From: Lachnospiraceae bacterium | GTDB taxonomy: Bacteria > Bacillota > Clostridia > Lachnospirales > Lachnospiraceae | Assembly: GCA_017480565.1 (NCBI GenBank) | Contig: JAFVAL010000040.1 | Location: 1-64,000, forward strand | Reading direction: 5' to 3' | DNA: 64,000 nt | Part shown: in pieces, positions 33,735 through 42,281 of the stretch | How the letters are laid out: the number at the start of each line of letters is the position of its first letter | How positions within the stretch are numbered: position 1 is the first letter of the stretch | The notes under the pieces: model-generated | Database searches by the model: none | What the model saw: only the letters and a program-made list of their open reading frames with translations | Told to the model about the DNA's origin: nothing | Position numbers and translations under genes: made by a program

Positions 33735-33792
33735 AAATGTCGGAAGTCTGTGAATAAACGTCGGCATATGAATTCCCATTATCGTATATAAT
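33735..33792 (+). promoter_or_regulatory. promoter of the GH43/GH78 operon with AraC-type direct repeats
   Basis: TATAAT lies at 33787-33792 with no recognisable -35. In its place is the second of two direct repeats, AAATGTCGG (33735-33743) and AAACGTCGG (33756-33764), spaced 21 bp. Repeats two helical turns apart that abut the -35 are typical of AraC/XylS-type activators. Two AraC-family genes are in the window (47733 and 63638). Confidence 0.5.
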
Positions 33793-33847
33793 AAGTTTAT
33801 CATTTCTGTTCGAGTTTAAATGTATATGAATCAGTGGAGGTTTTATT

Positions 33848-34723
33848 TTGAAGACAAATGAAATCAACATCCGCGATCCTTTTGTGCTCTTTCATGAGGA
33901 TCGCTATTATCTCTATGGAACGAGAAGTGAAACCTGCTGGGGCGAGGCCGACGGGTTTGATTGTTATGTCAGCGAAGACCTGAAGGACTGGGCAGGTCCT
34001 TTTGAGATCTTCCACCGGCCGGAAGGCTTCTTTGCAGACCGCGCTTACTGGGCGCCGGAATGTGTCTGCATCGATGGCACATTTTATCTGATCACAACGC
34101 TTGGCTCTGCGGACTCCAAGAAGGGCATCTATGTTCTTCGCTCCGACGCGCCGCTGGGTCCGTTCCTTCCTTATGGTAAGAGGCTCACGCCCGAAGACTG
34201 GTCCTGCATCGACGGCACCTTGTATTTTGAGGGCGAGACCCCTTATCTGATCTTTTCACATTCCTTCGAGGACAGCCCGACCGGCGATATGTGTCTGCTG
34301 CGCCTTGCGAAGGATCTCTCAGCGGCGGACGGTGAGCCCATCACCCTTTTCTCCGCGGCCGAGGCACCTTGGGCGAAGCCGGTTCCATTTGCCAAAGAAG
34401 AGTTTGGTATGGACGGGGACGTCTACTTTACCGACGGACCTTGCGTATTAAAGCACCCGGACGGACGCCTGTATATGACGTGGTCGAGCTGGAGCGATTT
34501 CGCCTACGCGGTGGGCATCGCAGTCTCTGAAAGCGGCAGCATCTTAGGTCCTTGGAAGCAACTTCCGGTGCCGCTCTACCCTGCAAACGGCGGACACGGC
34601 ATGCTCTTTTATGATGCAGAAGGCAAGCTCTTCTTCACGCTGCACACCCCGAATGACAAGTACCTGGAGCGTCCGGTCTTCTTCCCTGTGAACACCGAGA
34701 ACGGTCTTTCTTTGGAGAAATGA
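33848..34723 (+). CDS. GH43-type glycosidase
   Basis: This 291-residue single-domain five-bladed propeller lacks a signal peptide. The start is a TTG with GGAGG seven bases upstream; no in-frame ATG fits. Catalytic-type segments are NIRDPFVLFHEDRYYLYG (general base Asp), APECVCIDGTFYLITT, SCIDGTLYFEGETPYLIFSH and GGHGMLFYDAEGKLFFTLHT. It probably cleaves arabinofuranosyl, xylosyl or galactosyl residues. It is the first gene of the plus-strand glycoside locus, 9 bp before the rhamnosidase. Confidence 0.85.
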   Translation: MKTNEINIRDPFVLFHEDRYYLYGTRSETCWGEADGFDCYVSEDLKDWAGPFEIFHRPEGFFADRAYWAPECVCIDGTFYLITTLGSADSKKGIYVLRSDAPLGPFLPYGKRLTPEDWSCIDGTLYFEGETPYLIFSHSFEDSPTGDMCLLRLAKDLSAADGEPITLFSAAEAPWAKPVPFAKEEFGMDGDVYFTDGPCVLKHPDGRLYMTWSSWSDFAYAVGIAVSESGSILGPWKQLPVPLYPANGGHGMLFYDAEGKLFFTLHTPNDKYLERPVFFPVNTENGLSLEK

Positions 34724-34732
34724 GGTCGCCAG

Positions 34733-37210
34733 ATGGAAGTGTATGGTTTAAAAGTTTGTAACGTTGAGAAACCTCTCGGTTTTGCGATGGAAAAGCCTGT
34801 CTTTTCCTGGAAACTCATGAACACAGCTGGCGATGTCACGCACGCGGCCATGACGATTCGTACCGGTGACGAGGTCGTCTATGAGAGTGGGAAGGTCGAA
34901 GATGCGAACTCTCTTGGCTGGGAGATCGATCTGCCGCTTGCACCAAAAACCCGCTATGACTGCACGCTAGAACTCTGGTCGAACAAGCGAGAACGCAGAC
35001 TGGAACGGACCTGGTTTGAGACTGGCAAGCGGGATGAGCCTTGGGTCGGCAAATGGATTTCGCCGCAGACTTCTCAGGTTTCTGCCCTTCTGCGTAAGCG
35101 CTTTACCGCACAAGCTTCTGAGGCTCCTGTAAGACTCTATCTCTGCGGACTTGGGGTCTACGAGGCCTACATAAATGGCAAAAAGGTCGGCAAGGAATAT
35201 CTCGCACCTGGCTACCATTCTTATGATTTTCACCTGGCTGCCCAGACCTACGACGTGACAGACCTACTGGTCGATGGGGAAAATGAACTCGTCATCGCCC
35301 TCGGCGAAGGCTGGTTTAAGGGTCGTCTTGGGTTTGACGGCGGCTACACGAATCTCTACGGCAACCGCCTGTATGCGATCGCAGAGCTCTATCAGGATGG
35401 GAAGCTTCTTGCCGCAACCGACGAGACCTGGGAAGAGCTTGCCTCTCCGGTCACGTTCGCAAACATTTACGACGGAGAAGTCTTTGATCAGCGGATTCAG
35501 CCAGATGTCTTAGGAAATGTCATCCTTGCTGCACCGGAAGGCTGCGGGCTGCTCGTGGATCGTGTTTCTCTCCCGATCGTTGCGCGAGACCGCTTCCCGG
35601 TCAAGGAAGTCATCCACACACCGAAAGGCGATACCATCCTGGATTTCGGCCAGAATCTGACCGGCTGGGTGGAGTTCTCTGTGGATCTTCCGAAAGATGC
35701 ACAGATCACGCTCACCGCAGGGGAGATCCTGCAGGACGGTGAGTTTTATCACGATAACTATCGTACCGCGAAAGCGGAATTTACGTATATTTCTGACGGG
35801 ACGCCGCAAAAGGACGTGCGGCCGCATTTTACCTTCTACGGCTTCCGCTACATGAAGGTCGACTGCCCGCTGCCCATCCGCGCAGAGGACTTTACTGCGG
35901 TTCATTTGCGCAGTGCGATTGTGCAGACTGCGAAGTTTACCTGCGGCAATCCGCTCGTAAACCGCCTCTTTGAAAATGCGCTCTGGGGCATGAAGGATAA
36001 CTTCTTGGATGTCCCCACCGACTGCCCGCAAAGAGACGAGCGTCTCGGCTGGACGGGAGACGCACAGGCGATCTCCGCAGCAGCCTGCCAGGCCCTCTAC
36101 ATGCCCGCCTTTTACCGGAAGTATCTCTGGGATATGCGCGCAGAGCAAAGCATCTTAGGCGGCAGTGTGCCGAACGTCGTGCCGCGCATCAAGCGCGATA
36201 TGATTGGTGAATTTGGCTCCTGCCCTTGGGCGGATGCCGGCGTGATCATTCCGTGGAATACCTGGAAGTATTTTGGCAATCAGGCACTGCTTCGCGAAAC
36301 CTATCCCGGCATGAAGGCTTGGGTGGACTGCCAGAGAGCGCACGAAGAGTCGCTTGGCGGCCTGCATCTGATCAAGGACGGCTTCCATTTTGCAGACTGG
36401 CTTGCCCTTGACAATCCGGCACCGGGCCCGTTTGGCGCGACCGATCCTCTCTACATTTCGAGCGCTTACTACTACCGCTGCGCACAGATTGTCGCAGAGT
36501 CCGCCGAGATCCTAGGCCTTCCAGAAGCACCGGACTATCAGACCTTGGCAGATGACATTTTATCCGCCATCCGCGAGACTTATTTTAATGCTAACGGTCT
36601 TTGCAAGATCAAGACGCAGACCGCAGCTGCCCTTGCAATTGTATTTGGACTCACGACCGATGAAACCTCTCAGGGAAATGAACTCGCTCGCCTCGTGGCA
36701 GAGAACAAGGATCACTTAAACACCGGCTTTGTCGGCACGCCGATCCTATGTGAAGCGCTCAGCCAGACCGGCCATCACGAGACCGCGGTGACCGTGCTTT
36801 TGCAGGAAGACTTCCCTGGCTGGCTCTACAGCGTCAAGCTCGGTGCAACCACGATCTGGGAACGCTGGAATTCCGTGATGCCGGACGGACACATGAACCC
36901 GGAAGGCATGAACTCGCTCAACCACTACACCTACGGAAGCATCGCAAGCTGGATGATCTCCTGGCTCTGCGGCGTCCGTCCAGAAGAGCCAGGCTACAAA
37001 AAGATTATCATCGAGCCGAAGCCGGATCCGAGGCTAGGCTTTGCCAAGGTGGAAGTTGAGACCGCGATGGGAAGAATGATCAGTTCCTGGAAATATGATA
37101 AAACCGGGGAAGTGCACTACGAAATCACGATCCCTTGGGGCGCGACGGCGACGCTTCTGCTGCCTGGCGAAAAGCCGCAGACGCTTGGTCCCTGTGACCA
37201 CTACTTTTAA
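34733..37210 (+). CDS. alpha-L-rhamnosidase, GH78
   Basis: This 825-residue cytoplasmic enzyme has N-terminal beta-sandwich domains (LCGLGVYEAYINGKKVG, VIALGEGWFKGRLGFDGG, ILDFGQNLTGWVEF) and an (alpha/alpha)6 barrel. The barrel carries the hallmark TDCPQRDERLGWTGDAQ (about residues 425-445) and LGATTIWERWNS. It hydrolyses terminal alpha-L-rhamnosyl residues of pectin fragments or plant glycosides. It is followed 23 bp later by an esterase, in an operon. Confidence 0.93.
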   Translation: MEVYGLKVCNVEKPLGFAMEKPVFSWKLMNTAGDVTHAAMTIRTGDEVVYESGKVEDANSLGWEIDLPLAPKTRYDCTLELWSNKRERRLERTWFETGKRDEPWVGKWISPQTSQVSALLRKRFTAQASEAPVRLYLCGLGVYEAYINGKKVGKEYLAPGYHSYDFHLAAQTYDVTDLLVDGENELVIALGEGWFKGRLGFDGGYTNLYGNRLYAIAELYQDGKLLAATDETWEELASPVTFANIYDGEVFDQRIQPDVLGNVILAAPEGCGLLVDRVSLPIVARDRFPVKEVIHTPKGDTILDFGQNLTGWVEFSVDLPKDAQITLTAGEILQDGEFYHDNYRTAKAEFTYISDGTPQKDVRPHFTFYGFRYMKVDCPLPIRAEDFTAVHLRSAIVQTAKFTCGNPLVNRLFENALWGMKDNFLDVPTDCPQRDERLGWTGDAQAISAAACQALYMPAFYRKYLWDMRAEQSILGGSVPNVVPRIKRDMIGEFGSCPWADAGVIIPWNTWKYFGNQALLRETYPGMKAWVDCQRAHEESLGGLHLIKDGFHFADWLALDNPAPGPFGATDPLYISSAYYYRCAQIVAESAEILGLPEAPDYQTLADDILSAIRETYFNANGLCKIKTQTAAALAIVFGLTTDETSQGNELARLVAENKDHLNTGFVGTPILCEALSQTGHHETAVTVLLQEDFPGWLYSVKLGATTIWERWNSVMPDGHMNPEGMNSLNHYTYGSIASWMISWLCGVRPEEPGYKKIIIEPKPDPRLGFAKVEVETAMGRMISSWKYDKTGEVHYEITIPWGATATLLLPGEKPQTLGPCDHYF

Positions 37211-37233
37211 AATCTGCAACGGAGGTTGATAAG

Positions 37234-38175
37234 ATGAAAACCGAAGTCTTTTATCTAAAAGAACATCAAGAAGATGTCACGCTGACTACCTATCTCTGGC
37301 AGGACTCCCCCGGTCTTCTTGCTGGGAAGCCTCGGCCGGCCGTTTTAGTCTGCCCGGGAGGCGGCTATTTTAACTGTTCTGACGCAGAGGGAGAGCCTGT
37401 TGCGCTGCGGTTTGCAGCCATGGGGTATCACGCATTTGTGCTTCGCTACTCCACCTATCTGGGCAGCAATACCGGTTTCCCGGATCTTTCTCAGGCACCG
37501 GTTCCGAAACCGGAAACACTGCACCCGGCACCGATGAATGATATCGGTCTGGCGATGAGATTCATCTGTGATCACGCTGAAGAATGGTGCGTGGACAAAG
37601 ACCGTATCGCAGTCTGTGGCTTTTCCGCCGGTGGCCATAACACGGCAATGTATGCGACGCGTTGGCAGGACAACCCGGACAATCCGCGCCCCGCGGCAGC
37701 CATCTTAGGCTACCCGCTCACGGATTATGTCTACAAGCACGAAGTGGAAGCAGATGCCGACGAGTCTGTCCGCGGATTCTTCCGTGCGTCCGACACCATT
37801 TTCCTCGGAACACCGGAACCTACAGAGGAACAGCTTGTAGATGCAAGCCCGGCACGCCACGTCTCAACGATGACGCCGCCTTGTTTCCTCTGGGCAACCG
37901 CATCGGATGAGCTGGTACCCGTGGAGCATTCCCTCATTATGGCACGTGCGCTCAGCGAAGCGGACATTCCTTACGAGCTGCATATCTTTGAGCAAGGGCA
38001 GCATGGCTTATCGTTGGCAGACCAGGCCAGCGCAGCTGCTCTTTCACAGTGCAAGCCGGACGTTGCTGCGTGGTCAGATCTTGTAAAAACCTGGCTTCAG
38101 AAGCGATTTGCCCTGCCATTACCAGAGAAGACAGATTGGGAATTATTGCTGGAAAACGGTGGTTTTCCAGGCTGA
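37234..38175 (+). CDS. alpha/beta-hydrolase esterase (BD-FAE / acetyl-esterase like)
   Basis: This 313-residue protein has the oxyanion segment VCPGGGYFNCSDAEGEP and the nucleophile GFSAGGH (Ser about 130). The acid lies in ATASDELVPVEHS and the His in FEQGQHGLSLA. Proteins of this type (Xyn/Aes-like, carbohydrate esterase) remove acetyl or phenolic acyl groups from sugars. Its place between GH78 and GH2 genes suggests deacylation of the same glycoside. GGAGG precedes the start. Confidence 0.85.
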   Translation: MKTEVFYLKEHQEDVTLTTYLWQDSPGLLAGKPRPAVLVCPGGGYFNCSDAEGEPVALRFAAMGYHAFVLRYSTYLGSNTGFPDLSQAPVPKPETLHPAPMNDIGLAMRFICDHAEEWCVDKDRIAVCGFSAGGHNTAMYATRWQDNPDNPRPAAAILGYPLTDYVYKHEVEADADESVRGFFRASDTIFLGTPEPTEEQLVDASPARHVSTMTPPCFLWATASDELVPVEHSLIMARALSEADIPYELHIFEQGQHGLSLADQASAAALSQCKPDVAAWSDLVKTWLQKRFALPLPEKTDWELLLENGGFPG

Positions 38176-38196
38176 TCAATAAAAAAGGAGACACAT

Positions 38197-40602
38197 ATGA
38201 TTAAAACAAATTGGAATGATGGCTGGAAGTTCTGGCCGGACAAGGACGCCTTTGCCCTGGTCTGGAACATCCCGGAGCAGGCAAGAGACATCACGCTTCC
38301 GCACGATGCGATGATCGAAAAGCCGGCCTATGCCGGGAGCCCGAACATGGGCAACACCGGTTACCGTGACGGCGGCAACTACACCTACGTCAAGCACCTC
38401 ACCCTCACCAAAGAGGAGACCTTAAAAAAGTACATCCTCAAGTTTGACGGTGTGTACTGCCACGCGATGGTCTACGTCAACGAACAGCTCGCCGGCAGTG
38501 AGGCAAATGGCTATGCAACCTTCTACGTTAACCTTACACCGTTCCTGCGCGAAGGGGTCAACGAGATCCGTGTGCTCGTCAGAAATGCAGGCATGACGAA
38601 CTCTCGTTGGTACTCCGGCAGCGGTATTTACCGCGATGTCACGTTATTTACTTCCGACGCCGTTTACCTGGAGCCGGATGCAGTTTACGTCTCCACAGAA
38701 GGCGTTGACGAGGCTTCTGCGACGCTTTCGGTAAAGACGACCATCATCAATGAGACATTACAGGCACAAACCCTTTCCCTTCGCACAAAGATTTGTTCTG
38801 ACGCGCAGGAAGAAGTCGGCGCGGAGGCGACCACATTTTTCTTAAAGGCTGGGGAAAAGAAGACCCTCTCCCAGCGCATTCTAGTAAAGAATCCAGCGCT
38901 CTGGTCGGAGGAGACACCGGTGCTTTACGCCGTCGCAACCGAACTTCTCTCCGGAGAGACAGTCATTGACGCTGCGTGCGACCGTTTCGGTATTCGCACC
39001 CTTTCCCTGGATGCGGCACACGGTCTGCGTGTCAACGGCAAGTCCGTCAAACTGCGCGGCGCCTGCATTCACCATGACAGTGGCCTTCTCGGAGCAGCGA
39101 CCTATGCAGATGCACAAAAGCGCCAGATCCGCCTCTTAAAAGAAGCCGGATTCAACGCGGTTCGCATCTCGCACCACCCGGCGGCACCCGCGCTCCTACG
39201 CGCCTGCGACGAACTCGGCATGTATGTGATGGATGAGTTCTCCGACATGTGGCAGCGTCCGAAAAATGACTTAGACTACGCCCTCGATTTTGACAAATTG
39301 TGGGAAACCGACGTCTCCCTCATGATCAAGAAGGATTTCAACCATCCGTCCGTCGTTCTTTATTCTGTGGGAAATGAGATCCCTGAGATTGGAACCGATG
39401 CCGGCAGCGAAACCTGTGCAAAGATTGCAGGACTGATGAAAGAACTCGATCCCACCCGCTACACCACCGCAGGCATCAACGGTGTCTTCGCGGCAGGCGA
39501 TCAGATGGGCCGCATTCTGGCAGATCTTTCCAGAGACATGCAGGCGGCAGGTGAGATCGATGGTAACGTCAACGATTTCATGACCGTCATGGATACCAAG
39601 ATGGATCAGATCGTCGTCCATGATGCGATCTCCGAGCGTCTTGAGAAGGCTTGTGCTTCCTTAGACGTCGCAGGCTACAACTACATGACAGCCCGCTATG
39701 AACCTGACAGTGTACACTATCCGAACCGCGTGATGGTCGGTTCCGAGACCTATCCGCCGGAGATTGCGAGAAACTGGGCGGTCATTTCGAAGCTTCCTTG
39801 CGTCATCGGTGATTTCACCTGGACCGGCTGGGACTACATCGGAGAAGCCGGTGTCGGTATCCCTGCGTATGCATTTGGCGAAGGTGGCTTCGGCGCACAG
39901 TTCCCGTGCCAGCTGGCTTACTGCGGCGACCTGGATCTGACCGGTTTCAGACGTCCGCTCTCCTACTACCGTGAGATCGTCTTCGGTCTTAGAAAAGAGC
40001 CTTTCATCGCGGTGCAGGATCCTGCTCACTATGGCCAGACTCTGATTAAGACCCCTTGGGTGATGAGCGATGCGATCTCTTCCTGGGACTATCCGGCATT
40101 TGCAGGCAAGCCCGTGGTGGTTGAGATCTATGCGCCTGGTGAGGAAGCAGAGCTGTTCTTAAACGATACCAGCCTTGGCAGAAAGCCACTGGAAGGCTTC
40201 CGTGCACTCTTTGAGCTGACCTATGCGCCTGGAACCCTGAAGGCCGTGACTTACAAGGATGGCATTTGCGTAGGCGAGACCACCCTCTCCACCCCTGACT
40301 GTGCAGGCCTTACTCTGACCGTGGATACGGAAGGAGAAGAACTGATCTATCTCACTGCAGCTCTTGCAGATGCAAATGGCGTCGTAAGTACCAGCGCAGA
40401 TGAAGAACTCACAGCAGAAGTGTCCGGTGCGAAGCTCTTAGGCTTTGGCAGCGGCGATCCCAAGCCTTCCCACAACTATAACGAAGGCACCACAAAAACC
40501 TGGAACGGACGTGCGCAGCTGATCCTGCAAAAAGAGTGTGCTGCCCCGGCAGAAGTCACCGTAAAATCCGCCTCCGGAAAGGTCGCAACGATCACGATCT
40601 AA
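38197..40602 (+). CDS. GH2 glycosidase (beta-galactosidase-like)
   Basis: This 801-residue protein has a jelly-roll N terminus, Ig-like domains and a TIM barrel. The acid/base Glu is in LYSVGNEIPE (about 393) and the nucleophile in MVGSETYPP (about 515). HHDSGLLGAATYADAQ and DEFSDMW are typical of GH2. A long C-terminal beta-rich part (about 630-801) matches the extra domains of Clostridia enzymes. It is likely to remove beta-galactosyl or related sugars from imported oligosaccharides. It has no signal peptide. Confidence 0.92.
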   Translation: MIKTNWNDGWKFWPDKDAFALVWNIPEQARDITLPHDAMIEKPAYAGSPNMGNTGYRDGGNYTYVKHLTLTKEETLKKYILKFDGVYCHAMVYVNEQLAGSEANGYATFYVNLTPFLREGVNEIRVLVRNAGMTNSRWYSGSGIYRDVTLFTSDAVYLEPDAVYVSTEGVDEASATLSVKTTIINETLQAQTLSLRTKICSDAQEEVGAEATTFFLKAGEKKTLSQRILVKNPALWSEETPVLYAVATELLSGETVIDAACDRFGIRTLSLDAAHGLRVNGKSVKLRGACIHHDSGLLGAATYADAQKRQIRLLKEAGFNAVRISHHPAAPALLRACDELGMYVMDEFSDMWQRPKNDLDYALDFDKLWETDVSLMIKKDFNHPSVVLYSVGNEIPEIGTDAGSETCAKIAGLMKELDPTRYTTAGINGVFAAGDQMGRILADLSRDMQAAGEIDGNVNDFMTVMDTKMDQIVVHDAISERLEKACASLDVAGYNYMTARYEPDSVHYPNRVMVGSETYPPEIARNWAVISKLPCVIGDFTWTGWDYIGEAGVGIPAYAFGEGGFGAQFPCQLAYCGDLDLTGFRRPLSYYREIVFGLRKEPFIAVQDPAHYGQTLIKTPWVMSDAISSWDYPAFAGKPVVVEIYAPGEEAELFLNDTSLGRKPLEGFRALFELTYAPGTLKAVTYKDGICVGETTLSTPDCAGLTLTVDTEGEELIYLTAALADANGVVSTSADEELTAEVSGAKLLGFGSGDPKPSHNYNEGTTKTWNGRAQLILQKECAAPAEVTVKSASGKVATITI

Positions 40603-40736
40603 GCCAGGACATTTGATCTTAAAATACGTCGGATTCTTCGAAATCCGCGATCTGTATCAATCGTCAATTTGGCGATAAACTAATAGTAACAATTGGGGAG
40701 TTTCCCCTTGGATTAAAAACACAAAGGAGAATAACA

Positions 40737-42200
40737 ATGGACGAATCCAAGAACGCAAAGGTCGTCGCAAAAGATGATGGTAAAGTCTCAAAAGCCTTTG
40801 CCTGGTTCCACGCGACCTCTGTCAACGGCGGTGCTATGGCAATCGCAGCTACCATCGCCAGCTACTTCACACTTTATGCACAGGAGACCGTCGGCATTAC
40901 TGCTGCTCAGCTGGCTGTCATCCTGCTCATCTGTAACATCTGGGACGCAATCAATGACCCTCTGATGGGTGTTCTTTGCGAATCCACCAACCCGAAGTGG
41001 GGCAAGTACCGCACCTGGTTCATCTTCACCCCTATCGTGCTGATGGTCGACATGTGGTTCCTCTTCAGTAACCCGTCCTTCCTGGCAGCAAGCCCGATGG
41101 GTAAGTGCATCTGGACCTGCGCATGGTACATGGTATACGGCATGGTCGTAACCGCTTACACGATGCCGCAGATGGCAATCCTGCCTGCAATGACCTTAAA
41201 CGATGACGTACGTAACGACGTTCTGACCAAGGGCGCTGGTGTCTGCGCATTGATGTTCACCATCGCTTCGACCTTCTCCTCCCAGTTGGTGGAGTTCTTC
41301 GGCAGCTATCGTACCCTGATGGTTGTCTATTCCATCTTCGCGGTGATCTCCTTCTGGGGCCTTTATAAGACCTCCGAAGAGAAGTACGTGATGAAGGGTG
41401 AGAGCGGCGGATTAAAGCAGTTAGTTTACGTGTTCCGTCACAAAGAAGTATGGCCTGTCATTCTGGTTTGGGTCTGCGCTTCTGTCTCTTACGGATTTAT
41501 GTTTACTTCTTCTGTTTACTATGCACAGTACATCTGGGTACCGCTTCGTATGGCAGCTTCCGGCGGCAGTGCAGATCCTGCTGTCCTGATCCCTGGTACG
41601 ATCTCCACCTACATGGGCTTCATCTCTGTCGGTGCTCTGATCTCCATGATGGTACTCATGCCGGTATTTATCAAACTGTTTAGAACCGGTTGGAAGACGA
41701 TGCTCTGGTCTCAGATCCTGACCGTCGCTCTTTACCTGATTCTGTTCTTCACCGGACGTATGAACTTTATGTACTGCTGCATCATGAGCTTTATCGCAAC
41801 CGTTGTCGGTGCTATGGTAAATGCAGTCGTTAACATCATCGTTAACGATACGATCGACTTTATCATGTTAAAGGAAGGCAAGCAGCTTAACGCTGTCGTC
41901 TCCGCAGTCAAGGGATTTGCACAGAAGTGCGGTACCACGATGGTATCCTCCGGTCTGCTTTTCATCCTTGCTCTTGCAAAGTTTGACGCACAGCTCGGAC
42001 CGTTTGGCCAGCCTGCATCTGCAGTCGAGGCAACCAACGTGGTTCGTTTCCTCGTTCCTGCGATCGTTTCCGGTATCATCATCCTTGTCATGGTCTTCTA
42101 CCCGATCCGCAAGTACTTCCCTGAGATCGCTGCGATGAAGGAAAAGATGGCCGCTGAGAAGGCAGCTGGTGAAGAGATCACCGTAGACCCTGAGGCATAA
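40737..42200 (+). CDS. GPH-family sugar:cation symporter
   Basis: This 487-residue protein has about 12 membrane helices. The glycoside-pentoside-hexuronide family marks are NIWDAINDPLMGVLCE and WGKYRTWFIFTP, the loop after helix 2. Helix 1 is FAWFHATSVNGGAMAIAATIASYF. It should import the glycoside or oligosaccharide that the surrounding intracellular enzymes degrade. It lies 134 bp after the GH2 gene, and that gap holds two small hairpins (about 40648-40665 and 40695-40710). It may therefore have its own promoter. Confidence 0.93.
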   Translation: MDESKNAKVVAKDDGKVSKAFAWFHATSVNGGAMAIAATIASYFTLYAQETVGITAAQLAVILLICNIWDAINDPLMGVLCESTNPKWGKYRTWFIFTPIVLMVDMWFLFSNPSFLAASPMGKCIWTCAWYMVYGMVVTAYTMPQMAILPAMTLNDDVRNDVLTKGAGVCALMFTIASTFSSQLVEFFGSYRTLMVVYSIFAVISFWGLYKTSEEKYVMKGESGGLKQLVYVFRHKEVWPVILVWVCASVSYGFMFTSSVYYAQYIWVPLRMAASGGSADPAVLIPGTISTYMGFISVGALISMMVLMPVFIKLFRTGWKTMLWSQILTVALYLILFFTGRMNFMYCCIMSFIATVVGAMVNAVVNIIVNDTIDFIMLKEGKQLNAVVSAVKGFAQKCGTTMVSSGLLFILALAKFDAQLGPFGQPASAVEATNVVRFLVPAIVSGIIILVMVFYPIRKYFPEIAAMKEKMAAEKAAGEEITVDPEA

Positions 42201-42219
42201 TTTTGTCTTTATCCTTTCC

Positions 42220-42249
42220 AAAGCCCCACTCTATATGGCGTGGGGCTTT
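42220..42249 (+). terminator. terminator or attenuator between symporter and GH43-CBM32 genes
   Basis: AAAGCCCCA / TGGGGCTTT, 9-bp stem with a 12-nt loop, followed by CTTC. Its position inside the locus suggests partial termination, giving different levels of the transporter and the following enzymes. Confidence 0.75.
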
Positions 42250-42281
42250 CTTCAAAACAAAACGTATCCGGAGAAAAAAAG

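Noticed and set aside
40648..40710. Small hairpins before the symporter as a riboswitch
   Set aside because: The stems are only 5-6 bp and no known riboswitch core is recognisable; mentioned under the symporter only.
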